Below are positions 17,301-26,036 of a DNA stretch of 33,640 nt, one piece after another (position 1 is the stretch's first letter; each line of letters starts with the position of its first letter). The stretch spans positions 1 through 33,640 of the IMG/VR virus record IMGVR_UViG_3300021594_000473; one strand, 5' to 3'. The DNA is from a virus. The notes beneath the pieces were generated by a model. That model did not search any database, had not been told where the DNA came from, and saw nothing but the letters and a program-made list of their open reading frames with translations. Made by a program: the position numbers and the translations under genes.

Positions 17301-19913
17301 TCTTCCACTATTTGAATTTATAGATGTTATTGAAGGTAAAGATTTGAAGTTCTTTGTTGAAAAGGGTGAAATTTTATATATTCCACCAGTCTCTGTTTCA
17401 GATGAAGTAATATATAAAATATTAGTATTTCCACCATTGCTATAAAAATCTTCTTCAGGAGTTAATGGGAGATAGCATTCAAAATTCGTAGATCCTATAC
17501 CAACTTTACTGATAGTATATTCTCCACTGTAATCACTATAATCTATCAATAAGGTGTTATTATTTTGAATATTTTCGTTATCAATTAAAATATCTTTTTT
17601 AACCTGAGATATTTTATCCAAATTTATTGGACTTATCTTATAGTATAATACTCTTGGATCAGAAAATTCTAACTCAATTCTTGCATTAGTATCGATTCCA
17701 ACATTATTGTATTTTATAATATTTGGTTTAGTTACGAATTGATATTCATCTTTTAATTCTTTATCAGTGTAAAAATTAAGTTTAAATGCTGAGTATAATC
17801 TGGATCCAACATTATAAGATAATGAAGAATCTGAAAGGTCAAATACGGTCTTTCTTCCCGTTTGTATTTTTAATAATGGATTAATTAGTCCTATTTCTCC
17901 AGTTGAAGCGGAACCAATATTTACATAATTTGGATCTAAACTTAACGATTCATAATAAGAATCGCATAATCTTATAGTATCTTCATCTACAACATTAATA
18001 TAATATATTTTGTTATTAATTAAATTTGTTGATGGAGAATTTGAAGTGTATACTACTTTTTGTCCAGTTGTAAATTTATGATTTACTATAGTTATAGTAT
18101 CATCAGTTGGGTTTACATCTAAATTACTAAATTCATAATTACCAATCAGAATTCTTCTATTATAATCGTTATACTTTACTTTTATAGTTGTAGTTATACC
18201 AACATTCTTTACAAATAAACCTACAGAATCATTTACTCTCATATTATGAGTAGATGCCAAGGAAACAACTACACTTCCATTTTTAATTTGGAATGGTTTT
18301 ACATTATTATATTTTGTTTTAAAACTATGATTTACTCCCGATCCATTTGATATAAAATACATCAAATTATTGGTTGATGATATTCCAATATAACTTCCAG
18401 TAGATCCCAATCCAACGATTGAAGTAGATATACCTATAAAATCTTCAGATATTTTTACAGAGTAAACTTCTGATCCGTCTGTAAGATTATAATTATTAAT
18501 TCCGTCTAAAGAAATGTCAATTCCAGATCCACCATTGGAACTGTATATTAGTTTAGTTCCATTTTCTATTTGGTGATTTGGAATATAAATTGATCTGATT
18601 GGGACAAATATCTCAGTTATTCCGATTCCAGGATTTGATATTGCTAATGTTGAACCAATACCAATTGTACCAATACCAACAGACTCTGAGGGAGTAAAAT
18701 AATATTCTTTATTATTTTTTAAAGTATTTGATAAATTATTCTGAGGTAAATTAATATAAAACTTTCTAGTATTTTCTGTTAAAGATTCTCCTACATTATA
18801 TGCTAATCCAACAGTTCCATCGTATGCTCTTTCTACTTTAATTCTAGAAGAAATTTTGTCTACATCTAAAATTTTAACTTTTTCATCTCTAATGCTGTAT
18901 ATATCATTTGTTGTTATGTTTGGATAAGACAATGGACCATATACATCAAAATAAGTTATTATTCCAGTAGCAGAAGTATCTGGAACTGTTTTACTCAAAA
19001 ATAAAACATTATTTTTTATTTTTATTTCGAATGATTGATTTATTTTAAAATTAAAAGTATTTGTTCCAATTCCACTGAAAAATATTTGTTGCCTATCGAT
19101 TAAATTATGTGGAGAAGTAGAAATTCCAATAAAATTTCCATATGGATCTTGGTTTGGAAATATTTCTACGTTATTAATTTTTTGACTTTTATATGATATA
19201 TTAGAAATTTCTTTGCCAGATATTGTGGTTACCTTTCCATATATTTCTTCATCGTCAAAATTTATAATATCACCAACTTTATACCCACTTCCAGGGAAAG
19301 GTGCGTATATATCAGTAACATTGTTTGCCGAAACATCCTTTACAAAGTTATAAATTGGTTTAATTTTATTAGGATTTAGTATATAATTATAACCAGATGT
19401 ATCAGATTCTAAATTGTAATGATCAGTATATCTAACTTTATTTTCTAAATTAAAATTTTGTAAAGATAAATTATTACCAAAATTATCTTCGGATGGAATA
19501 TGCTTATAAGTATTTCCAATAATATATGGGAATTCTGGTTTTTTGTAGTCAGTAAATGGACCTGAAGTTTCTACCTGACCATCATTTATAGTAGCAAAGT
19601 ATGCATATATTCCATTTGGATATTCTGGAGTTATAGTATATCTTCCATTATGTTGATCTAAATCTCCATTATCAACAAAATCATAGTCTTCTACAAAAAA
19701 TCCTTCAGGATATAAATCAACACTAGGTCTTTTTGATTTGAGTGAAGATGTATATCCAGACTTCATTAATTTTACATTTCCGCCCGTTGAAGTTTCATAT
19801 CCATATGGACCATAAATTGGATTTCCATCATAAGCCCATCCAATTATTGGTGAATGGTATGTAGTTTCAACTTCTTTTGAATTAACAAAATTTAAATCGT
19901 GGAGATAATACAT
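11319..19913 (-). CDS. Giant virion protein with N-terminal YHYH-type domain, gp7 position (2864 aa)
   Basis: The protein begins MYYLHDLNFV and reaches GWAYDGNPIYGPYG at residues 25-38, the signature end of the YHYH domain family; the start of that domain seems to be missing. Much of the rest is beta-rich and glycine-rich, with repeated PGIGYTFTPSVTI-, GNTGSGYRATE- and NYGYGYKPGDILTVP-like units. RIQDSDYYQYFSYSLKS near residue 1200 is a stretch I recall in giant cyanophage virion proteins. No membrane segment. It lies between gp6 and the gp8-like gene, the T4 gp7 (baseplate wedge) position. The ATG lies inside the upstream giant ORF (32-base overlap), with only a weak GGA upstream, so this may be the continuation of that protein after a frameshift. 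Confidence 0.8.
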   Translation of the reverse strand: MYYLHDLNFVNSKEVETTYHSPIIGWAYDGNPIYGPYGYETSTGGNVKLMKSGYTSSLKSKRPSVDLYPEGFFVEDYDFVDNGDLDQHNGRYTITPEYPNGIYAYFATINDGQVETSGPFTDYKKPEFPYIIGNTYKHIPSEDNFGNNLSLQNFNLENKVRYTDHYNLESDTSGYNYILNPNKIKPIYNFVKDVSANNVTDIYAPFPGSGYKVGDIINFDDEEIYGKVTTISGKEISNISYKSQKINNVEIFPNQDPYGNFIGISTSPHNLIDRQQIFFSGIGTNTFNFKINQSFEIKIKNNVLFLSKTVPDTSATGIITYFDVYGPLSYPNITTNDIYSIRDEKVKILDVDKISSRIKVERAYDGTVGLAYNVGESLTENTRKFYINLPQNNLSNTLKNNKEYYFTPSESVGIGTIGIGSTLAISNPGIGITEIFVPIRSIYIPNHQIENGTKLIYSSNGGSGIDISLDGINNYNLTDGSEVYSVKISEDFIGISTSIVGLGSTGSYIGISSTNNLMYFISNGSGVNHSFKTKYNNVKPFQIKNGSVVVSLASTHNMRVNDSVGLFVKNVGITTTIKVKYNDYNRRILIGNYEFSNLDVNPTDDTITIVNHKFTTGQKVVYTSNSPSTNLINNKIYYINVVDEDTIRLCDSYYESLSLDPNYVNIGSASTGEIGLINPLLKIQTGRKTVFDLSDSSLSYNVGSRLYSAFKLNFYTDKELKDEYQFVTKPNIIKYNNVGIDTNARIELEFSDPRVLYYKISPINLDKISQVKKDILIDNENIQNNNTLLIDYSDYSGEYTISKVGIGSTNFECYLPLTPEEDFYSNGGNTNILYITSSETETGGIYKISPFSTKNFKSLPSITSINSNSGRDSLVYPFGLNIGVPNRIDIRDIGFGFPSDITLKPQFKLPQIISISPLGKLQYIKKLTPGINYTTDPKLVLVDPVNNVIINDVELEYSSSENYVSIVKNTNSITGSSVKVVPTNNTNGIPIISINYNSITKDVIVGLGVSYSSLNDFPFEINDTFIIENVSVGVGTIGKGYNSLNYNYKPFIVKGRDPNIGGSNSSITFNIKGYISENEIPGTFYPLLSNGLVIPEKYFPKFEVKIEKGSYKIGENISNGKIKSKVLDIDKENDKLKVISKESFSANDQIYGETSNTKSKIVNVENSDGFYILSSSGLVIDGWQDKTGFLNENTQRIQDSDYYQYFSYSLKSKVEYEDWNSYVSSLNHTSGYKKFSDLQIESISDYSNSDLVVSAVSEDIFGISVNTFSDIIEVVDLNCVVDFDLASEKTIKIGSTAISNEIIFNSRDLQDYFESVGNRVLIFDDISPRFNNTPRSTPFSVVDSFRLENERFKKYITYVRDQRFIGERQFSIISLMYDSFDSYLNQYGRIDTARNLGSFDFVISGDEGKLLFYPVNFEVNDYDISYISYNMNDYLDGSDSTSLGVVGIAATTKYISSGSTGPSNILSIPKSNRSAKILVGVEALNLEDLEFIEFSLVHDGTDIHVLDYGLMSNASSETSSGLGTYHFYYSGPNINLDFTPNVALAHTSHFYSITVAIGDTTSSGVSTITLNNTRFSSHYTGIGSTSTPIQNTIASYGNPYSGAYYLISVEDTTNNRYEFLETILINDRNRAYLVDYAPVRTHIGLGTFGATVSGTNVNFEFTPIPNIDTQVRVFQNALSLVNAGTLDYEILLNNASIDTGYGLYEGTSKDIRKSFDLTYENNTVFEKEFLGNDQKIVDILDNSFSIPNHFYVTGEEIFYSYLEDGVHSPIGIVTSSIVGIGTTDKLPSKLYAINVNPSKIRVSDTAENALKSIPVPLQLSSVGIGSFHKFTANNQNSRCLIAIDNFIQSPIVGTSVTTLLASDSETSDSILNFVGITSFFSGELIKIDDEIMRINKTGIADSNLVLVQRPWMGTSLGFHTAGSLIRKIEGDYNIVGNKINFIEAPAGKSPIGTITNRPNDRDYTGITTFSTFNGRTFLRSSIPDTSFEPYSKNYIFDSLSQEFNGITTSYTLTSSSNNVSGFSTGNSIVLIDGVFQQPRRLGAVDIEGAFYLNEVSGISTITFVGTASSTTYDINQSKLPYGGVIVSFGSTGGLGYQPLVSAGGTATISIAGTITSISVGNTGSGYRATESLEVISEVVETVSIGETIISIINNNGILNKLSYYNNGFIDIGSKIKDGQIVGFGTTSVIVSTSSTSTSIINAGDSVKIRLTDPKIGIVNVGYATENSESYSVTFVGFTTIISGNISPNVTIVNPGIGFTEPPILVFDQPQSYTNLKLKYSSTSSGVGTESKVDVVVGQGSSIIDFNIKNYGYGYKPGDILTVPTGGLTGIPLDPTVSPSFREAQIIVDKVYNNKFTSWVVGDLLPLDPLDDLFDSSRKLFPIKVDGQLRTIRAKSGSQIDIQSTLLVFINNILQVPGESYIFEGGSVISFTEAPKPGDTSSILFYRGTADVDVLEVDILESIQIGDDVELNSDDIFLNQQFRTVVSINATDDISTTPYSGVGISTNELLLRPITWKKQTEDRIINGKPVGKDRIFYEPLIYPTTNIIQNVGIGSTVMFVDNLKTFFDSYKENALTSYISDIEIISQDEIRSATATATVSVAGTISSITLTDPGIGYTFTPSVTIQKKIGISSANVAIATAYISSGSVSSIGIITSGIGYTQTNPPLVIIESPISKVERIKNVSYEGDFGSIVGISTTSVVGIPTGIEFTLYVPSDSYVRNSIINNSTITSTGISGIQTGYYFVVKNSNVGYGLTSLRTDLTTIGVGTQFVDNVYQAAQVSVAQTSVTGVGTTNVVKVVVNVSDFSSIGTSFNNEYYGDFSWGRISIPTRKNPKNFYAYSENGISGIDTSSIVRRKNPLKYFGYF

Positions 19914-22900
19914 TATTTACTGTCCATTTTTTAGAATTAAATTTTAAAGTGCAATTTCCACCAAGGGAAAGCACTTGCAACTTTGTATCTCCTTTAACGT
20001 ATCCATACCCACCATTTATAACTTTAACTTCCACAATAGATCCATTTTGCACTATTGGAGTTAATACTGCTCCAGATCCACTAAATGAATAAACTGCAAT
20101 TAAAGGAGAATCATCGTAATTAGATCCACTATTTTGGATGTTTACTCCTATTATTTGTCCATTAGAAATTATAGGAGTAAGTTGAGCACCTTTTCCATTT
20201 TCAAGTCTGTATAGGGGTTGTCTATTATAGTTTAATATTTCTTCAGAACCATAATAATTTCCACCATTTGAAATGAAAATCGAAGTTACACTTCCAGTTA
20301 CTATTGGTGATATTACAGCATTAAAATTTTGATTATTAAAAGTTGATACACCAATTTTTCCAGTTACTATAGCCTGGATAGGAGGATAATTGAAATAGTG
20401 AATTCCAGATCCAACGGAAGAGAAATTTATATAATCTCCTCTATTAATATAATAATTTGCTGCAGTTGTTCCTACTCCAATGACAGATAATTTAAATTTA
20501 TCATCATCGACTTTTGTTACGTAATAGGATGATGCAGATGATAATCCACTTACTGGGATTTCCGATGCGTTATATACTATAATTTCTCCAGTTTCATATC
20601 CATGATTCTGTATAGTTACTGTATTTGCTATCGTGCTTATTCCAGAAGAAGGAGACTCTATTAATCTGTTTTTATAACCTTTGCCATTATTTTCAATTAT
20701 AAATCTTTGAATTTTCTTTTTAGTAGAATAGGATTCTATAGAATGTTTTCCTGTTCCATATGAAGTGATGTTTACTGTGTTTATACCAGATACAGAATCC
20801 AATTCGGTATTATGAATTGTTATGGAAGTCGCACTTAAAGTTTTTATATAATAGATTGAATTATCAATCAATCCTCCGATTGGTGTTTGATTGAATGCTC
20901 TATAAACAACTTTTTCAAAATCTCTAAATTTATGGTCTTGAGAAAATGTTATTATATTAGTTGACAAATTGACGTTATTGCTATCATCCGATTTAAATAA
21001 TTCTTCGTGTTTAAATAAGGATAATTCCGCTTTTACTACAGCACCCTTTCCACCACCTCCAATTATATCAATAGTAGGTGTTTCAATATAATCAAATCCT
21101 GGATCTACTAATTTTATTCCAGACAAAGAACCAGCAACACCAACATATCCTTTAGCAAAATCTTCTGTTGTCCTTTGTGAATCATTTTTGTCAGTAATTA
21201 TCAATGTAGGTGGATTTATTACATTATAATCGTTTCCTCCATCTAAAATATCTACACTTTCTATTTCCCCATAGTAAACTAAATCATTTGATTTGTAATT
21301 TAAAATTTCTACACCATTAATTAAAACACCAATATTTTGATTTGGTTTGGTTTCATAAAACTCCAAAGAATCTCTTTTTTGTAATTCTGGAATTCTTTTA
21401 ACCAATTTATATGGAGCAAAACTATTTTCATAGAACTTATCTAATACAATAGTGCTATCTGTAATATTTCCAATCAAATTTATGAATTTATTTGCATAAA
21501 TTGAAGACCTGCTTCTAGATAATTTTATTTTTGTTGAACTTATTCTCTTAACGTAATATAAACCAGATTCTATATTTAAAGTATTATTCGGACTCTTAGG
21601 AATATAATATACAGCGTCTCCAGTTAAAAATGGATGTGTTCCTATTTCAATTTCTTCCCCATCAAAATTACCACTAAAAGATACCGAATGTTTTTTTATA
21701 TCAAGGGTCAAATTTGAATATGATGGGATAGAATTTGATACAACATAAGTATCTACCTGATCAAAATCGTAATATACATTAGTAACATTTGATGTTACTT
21801 GATCTATGAAAGAATCTCCAGTATTTACATAAGATATCTTCCTTTCCAAGTAATATTTTTCAGAAAGATCTATATTACCACTTTGGGACTCTACTACAAA
21901 AGATTTTTTGTTGTTAAGAGATATTACTTTAAGAAGTATTTCTCTTTCTTTTGTATCGTATAATACTAAAGTATCTTGAACGTAAATGTAAGAATCTTCA
22001 AAAAGTTCAACAGAGTATGAAAAATTTGAAGAATCTACTAAAGATATATTTTTAACATCATAGTAAATTGCGTTATTATATAACCAGGAAGTATGAACTG
22101 GTCTATTTCCAGACAATCCGATATTATCAATTATAACAAGATCATTTTTTGAATATCCTGGTATTGGAGTTAGAAGAACAGAATCAGAAATTACAGAAGT
22201 AATTTTAAATTCGATTTTATTATTATTTAAATCATATCCATAGCAGTAATTGCTATCTTCTACATCAGTTCCAATTTTTATATCAAAAGTTACTCCAGAA
22301 CACTCTAAAAATTGATTGATATTTTTATCATAATAATTTATCAATTTAGGAGTTCCATCAGAAAGTTTAATTAATAACTCTCCTTCATTTGGAAATCCAA
22401 CAGTAGAATCAACTGTTATAAAACTTGAATTTGTTTTTATATCCGATGTTACTTTTGTTTTGGGACTTATTGTGAATTTACCAGATATTGTTCCACTTGA
22501 AACATTAATATCTCTATTATAATCGCTATCTAAACTAATTTTATAATAGATTTTATCTCCTCTTTTTATTTCTTCTACATCTAATACTGTAGCGAAAGAT
22601 TTATTAGTAGAATTTATTTTGTTCTGATATACAGTATTACCAACAAGATTTAGTATATTTCTATTATCGCACTCAACAATCAATTGTTGAGTTTTTCGAT
22701 ATTTAGATACTGATGGGGATATTAAATTATCCGATGGTCTTAGTACAGTTACTTTTTCCCCGTAAAGTGCGTTGAAAAGAATGGAAAAAGATTTATCTGA
22801 CCCCTTAGAAGAATAAAAATCTTTTACTTGCTTGATAAAAAGTTTTTCATTGACATTCTCATTTAATTCTAACCCCTCAAATCCTGGAGCAATTTGTTTT

Positions 22901-23391
22901 TTTATCTTATATAAAAATTCATTTAAAAATAAAGCACTCAAGTTTAAAATAATGGTTCCATCCGAGTGCGAATCGGAATTGCTAGTGGAAAAAGTTAACT
23001 TATCATTTTTTCCGTTTAAGTTGCTTATTCCACTAAATCCCCTTATACATTCTTCGAAGCTATTATTGGTTTTGGACTTATATGTAATTATCTCACCATC
23101 AATTTGAATGATTCCATACTTATCTGGAAATCCTTCCGTAGATTTAACTAAAATAGAAGAATCAAATTGTGTAATATCACCAATTAAATTTGTAGATTGT
23201 GATATACTTTTAATATTATCAATTTTTGCATATAAATCAATATTATTAAGTATGTCCGATGGACCACCAGGTATCTCTAAAGATTTATAATATTGCGATA
23301 AAAACTCTGATACAAGAGGAAATTCCTCTGTAACGAATGATGGAAGTTGATTTTCAACAATTTCGCTGATATTAACTCTTGAATTTACCAT
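19882..23391 (-). CDS. Giant virion protein, N-terminal part, probable baseplate wedge gp7-type (1169 aa)
   Basis: Begins MVNSRVNISEIVENQLPSF, then EEFPLVSEFLSQYYKSLE and GGPSDILNNID, an N-terminus typical of the large cyanophage virion protein that follows gp6. Further conserved stretches are FLYKIKKQIAPGFE, FIKQVKDFYSSKGSDKSF and LFNALYGEKVTVLRPSDNL. The C-terminal third has glycine-rich repeats (DGGNDYNVINPPTLII, DPGFDYIETPTIDIIG, NGGYGYVKGDTKLQV). It follows gp6 with one base between, matching T4 gp7, a central baseplate wedge protein. The last 11 codons overlap the next giant ORF in another frame and read SPRFKFC, with no sign of a family C-terminus, so the reading frame may be broken here. 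Confidence 0.85.
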   Translation of the reverse strand: MVNSRVNISEIVENQLPSFVTEEFPLVSEFLSQYYKSLEIPGGPSDILNNIDLYAKIDNIKSISQSTNLIGDITQFDSSILVKSTEGFPDKYGIIQIDGEIITYKSKTNNSFEECIRGFSGISNLNGKNDKLTFSTSNSDSHSDGTIILNLSALFLNEFLYKIKKQIAPGFEGLELNENVNEKLFIKQVKDFYSSKGSDKSFSILFNALYGEKVTVLRPSDNLISPSVSKYRKTQQLIVECDNRNILNLVGNTVYQNKINSTNKSFATVLDVEEIKRGDKIYYKISLDSDYNRDINVSSGTISGKFTISPKTKVTSDIKTNSSFITVDSTVGFPNEGELLIKLSDGTPKLINYYDKNINQFLECSGVTFDIKIGTDVEDSNYCYGYDLNNNKIEFKITSVISDSVLLTPIPGYSKNDLVIIDNIGLSGNRPVHTSWLYNNAIYYDVKNISLVDSSNFSYSVELFEDSYIYVQDTLVLYDTKEREILLKVISLNNKKSFVVESQSGNIDLSEKYYLERKISYVNTGDSFIDQVTSNVTNVYYDFDQVDTYVVSNSIPSYSNLTLDIKKHSVSFSGNFDGEEIEIGTHPFLTGDAVYYIPKSPNNTLNIESGLYYVKRISSTKIKLSRSRSSIYANKFINLIGNITDSTIVLDKFYENSFAPYKLVKRIPELQKRDSLEFYETKPNQNIGVLINGVEILNYKSNDLVYYGEIESVDILDGGNDYNVINPPTLIITDKNDSQRTTEDFAKGYVGVAGSLSGIKLVDPGFDYIETPTIDIIGGGGKGAVVKAELSLFKHEELFKSDDSNNVNLSTNIITFSQDHKFRDFEKVVYRAFNQTPIGGLIDNSIYYIKTLSATSITIHNTELDSVSGINTVNITSYGTGKHSIESYSTKKKIQRFIIENNGKGYKNRLIESPSSGISTIANTVTIQNHGYETGEIIVYNASEIPVSGLSSASSYYVTKVDDDKFKLSVIGVGTTAANYYINRGDYINFSSVGSGIHYFNYPPIQAIVTGKIGVSTFNNQNFNAVISPIVTGSVTSIFISNGGNYYGSEEILNYNRQPLYRLENGKGAQLTPIISNGQIIGVNIQNSGSNYDDSPLIAVYSFSGSGAVLTPIVQNGSIVEVKVINGGYGYVKGDTKLQVLSLGGNCTLKFNSKKWTVNNVLSPRFKFC

Positions 23392-23392
23392 A

Positions 23393-25291
23393 TTATTTTA
23401 ATATTTGTGGTCCGTTTGGATAACTTGAAGTAGTTAGATAAGTACTTCCAGAGGAGTCTGCTCCAGAAGAGATGTCATCGGAAAGTATTGTTAATTTACT
23501 TCTATTAATATCTATCTGCAAATATAAATCTTGTAATCCGATAATATCATTTGATTTGGGGATGGCAGAAATCATAATTACAGGTTCCCCATCTTGAGTA
23601 ATTTCAGTTCCAGTTACAGAGATAGATTGTAAGAATATTTCACCCGTTTCATAATTTACTTTACCCACTTCATTGAAATAATTTTGAGATTCTCCATCAA
23701 ATACAAACAATTTTCCTTGTGTTGGATTATTTAAATCTGGAAAATCGGTCAAGTAAACATAATTCTCAAAACCTTCTACTTTAAATCCAGAAGATTTTAT
23801 ATTTTGTCCTTGAGGATTTTTTATATGAAATTCATTACCAAAACATATTTCGTAATTTCCAAATGCATTTATATTCACTCTAAGATCTCTTCTCATTGAG
23901 ACTTTAGTGATATTTGAAGTGATAGCAGAATTGCTATCATCAATCAATTTTAAGAATTTACTATATTTAAATCTTGCCCCATATCTATTAATCTCACTAG
24001 ATTTTGTGTATTCTAAAATATTATTGTATACGGAATTTAAAACTACATTTTCATTGGAAGCCAGATTCTTGTTGTAATAAATTGTAGTTTCATACTCTAC
24101 GTTTAGATACTTAAGATCCATAAACACAGGGACAATTCCTGCTACAGAATATTTTCTCAATTCTGATTTGATAAATTCTTTACTTGCAGAGGAAAGAAAG
24201 AATCCATTTGTAGGTTTAATTGCAATAAAAACCTTTCCATACTCTGGTGGTTCTAAAGTTTCTCCACCAAATACAGAAATTGATTCTGTTTCTGGATATA
24301 TTTTTGGAATTAGTGCTTCATAATCATTTGCAGTAACTGCTCTATTTTGACTTGAGTATATTTTTGGTGCGTATTTTTTGATATAACTTACAGATTCAAT
24401 TTGTTGTCCACCACTTGTTGGTCCATTGGAAGTAACCAAAGAAATTTGAGAATTGATTATACTACCATCATTTGCGACTAATCTTCCAGCATAAGTGAAG
24501 TTTGTTATTCCATTTGCAACTTCACCATTTGTTACTACATATGAAACTGTAACGTAATTTCCGTTAACAAGTTTTTTACCAAATAATCCATCACCAAAAA
24601 GCAATTCATATCGTTCATCTTCAATTTCTTGAATTAAGAATATTTTTGATGTTGAATCTATGTTTACAATACTATCAATATATTTGAATACTTTAGTATC
24701 GCTTGAAAGTGCATTATCTTTTACTGTTACTGATATAGTTGATGTGTCTATTCCAGGGTTATCTAAAATAAATCTTTGATAGTTCGTTGAATCTACGGTG
24801 AAATTTTGGGTAATTAAAGTTCCTTCGTAAATTGTAATATCATCAAACGATGCTATTCCATCTTTAACTGGAACGGTGACATCTTCTGGAATTGAAAATG
24901 AATTACTTTCTCTACCAAAAGTTGTTAAAGTTGTAAAACAAATTCCCTTTTTTAAAGTTACTGTCAATGGTCTAACATCTAAACCAGATAAATCTACAAA
25001 AAATGAAACTTTTGTTTTTGAAGCAGTTTTTGATCTAGGAACGTAACCAATATTTCTTGCGAGAGAAACGACATTTTCTCTGAGAGTAGCACCATCAAGA
25101 AACAATTCATTGCTAATCATATTAGCATTATATGAATTGATATATGTGTTATACGCTAATACATCAATTAATACAGAAAGACTGGATCCTTCAAAGTCGT
25201 AATCTGTAAAATTGGAATTTGTTTTTAGATAATCTTTTATCGAAGTCTTTATATCTTCGAAATCTAAATTCGTAAAATTAACTAATGCCAT
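23393..25291 (-). CDS. 6: Baseplate wedge protein gp6
   Basis: A 632-residue protein beginning MALVNFTNLDFEDIKTSIKD with FEGSSLSVLIDVLAYNTYIN and LDGATLRENVVSLARNIGYV soon after. These are hallmark stretches of T4-like gp6, the baseplate J-type protein whose dimers form the inner ring of the baseplate wedge. AVTANDYEALIPKIYPETES in the middle is another gp6/J-family signature. Length is close to T4 gp6. The start ATG overlaps the gp25 stop (TAATG), and the next gene begins one base after its stop, so gp25-gp6-gp7 are tightly coupled, as in T4-like cyanophages. Confidence 0.95.
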   Translation of the reverse strand: MALVNFTNLDFEDIKTSIKDYLKTNSNFTDYDFEGSSLSVLIDVLAYNTYINSYNANMISNELFLDGATLRENVVSLARNIGYVPRSKTASKTKVSFFVDLSGLDVRPLTVTLKKGICFTTLTTFGRESNSFSIPEDVTVPVKDGIASFDDITIYEGTLITQNFTVDSTNYQRFILDNPGIDTSTISVTVKDNALSSDTKVFKYIDSIVNIDSTSKIFLIQEIEDERYELLFGDGLFGKKLVNGNYVTVSYVVTNGEVANGITNFTYAGRLVANDGSIINSQISLVTSNGPTSGGQQIESVSYIKKYAPKIYSSQNRAVTANDYEALIPKIYPETESISVFGGETLEPPEYGKVFIAIKPTNGFFLSSASKEFIKSELRKYSVAGIVPVFMDLKYLNVEYETTIYYNKNLASNENVVLNSVYNNILEYTKSSEINRYGARFKYSKFLKLIDDSNSAITSNITKVSMRRDLRVNINAFGNYEICFGNEFHIKNPQGQNIKSSGFKVEGFENYVYLTDFPDLNNPTQGKLFVFDGESQNYFNEVGKVNYETGEIFLQSISVTGTEITQDGEPVIMISAIPKSNDIIGLQDLYLQIDINRSKLTILSDDISSGADSSGSTYLTTSSYPNGPQILK

Positions 25292-25692
25292 TATCGTGTT
25301 GGAGTGAGTGCGAATGATAACTGTTGAGTTGGCACATCAATTCCTATAATTTTATATTTTATTACTATATCGAATTGATTTTCATCGTAATTTGGATTTA
25401 CATCTAATTCTAAAAGAGTTACTCTAGGCTCAAAGGTTGTGATTACATATTCAATTTCATTTCTTATGAAAATAGAAGTGTTTCTATCGAGGTTTTCAAA
25501 AAGAAGCCTTGATACTTCAGAACCTAATTGACTATTAAAAAACCTTTCTCCTTTTTGAGTAAGAACTAAATTGCGAATAGAACGTGCTATCGCCCTTTCA
25601 TTGGTAATTGTCAGTATGTCACGAGTCAGTGGATTACTCTGTAACGTTAAACTGACATCTTTAAAAGGTCTACTAACACGTTCTAAAGGCAT
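25291..25692 (-). CDS. 25: Baseplate wedge protein gp25
   Basis: A 133-residue protein of the gp25/lysozyme-like baseplate family. It shows SIRNLVLTQKGERFFNSQLG (about residues 39-58) and the diagnostic EPR motif at 88-90 within TTFEPRVTLLELDV; in contractile tails the EPR segment holds the wedge and sheath together. It heads the visible late operon: a late-type promoter box lies about 30 bases before the ATG and the stop overlaps the gp6 start. Length matches T4 gp25 (about 132 residues). Confidence 0.96.
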   Translation of the reverse strand: MPLERVSRPFKDVSLTLQSNPLTRDILTITNERAIARSIRNLVLTQKGERFFNSQLGSEVSRLLFENLDRNTSIFIRNEIEYVITTFEPRVTLLELDVNPNYDENQFDIVIKYKIIGIDVPTQQLSFALTPTR

Positions 25693-25721
25693 TTATTGTA
25701 TCATAGAGGTCAATTATAACT

Positions 25722-25729
25722 TATTTATT
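25722..25729 (-). promoter_or_regulatory. T4-type late promoter box before gp25
   Basis: Minus strand reads CTAATAAATAAG; AATAAATA matches the T4 late consensus TATAAATA at 7 of 8 positions and lies 30 bases before the gp25 ATG. TATAAT follows a few bases downstream and could serve as a host-type -10, though no -35 is evident. Confidence 0.5.
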
Positions 25730-25738
25730 AGATTTATT

Positions 25739-25987
25739 TTAACTTTTGCTACCATAAACTGGTTCAGTTCCATACTCCCAATCATCATAATCATCATCAT
25801 TTCTAATTTTTTGATGCAATTCCGATTGAGCACTTAAATTATGCTTTTTCTGAGAGTAATCGTCATTCATAATCTCAGAAATCACTTGTTTTTTGAAATT
25901 ATTAAGTGATCCATAGTCAGTTGCAAGTTGATTTGTGCCCCACATATCCATCATATATTCTCTATTTCGATCCGATTGCTTTCCCAT
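25739..25987 (-). CDS. Hypothetical 82-aa acidic-tailed protein
   Basis: Starts MGKQSDRNREYMMDMWGTNQ, has a helical middle (NNFKKQVISEIMNDDYSQKK) and ends with an acidic, Asp/Tyr-rich tail (NDDDYDDWEYGTEPVYGSKS). No known domain recognised, no cysteines, no membrane segment. I chose the ATG at 25987 because a longer in-frame version would overlap the 71-residue gene upstream. It lies immediately before the late promoter of gp25, so it may close the preceding transcription unit. Confidence 0.65.
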   Translation of the reverse strand: MGKQSDRNREYMMDMWGTNQLATDYGSLNNFKKQVISEIMNDDYSQKKHNLSAQSELHQKIRNDDDYDDWEYGTEPVYGSKS

Positions 25988-26036
25988 AGCGTTTTTTCCG
26001 ATTTTTAGAGTTAAATCAGAACTTTTTACGGGGTTC

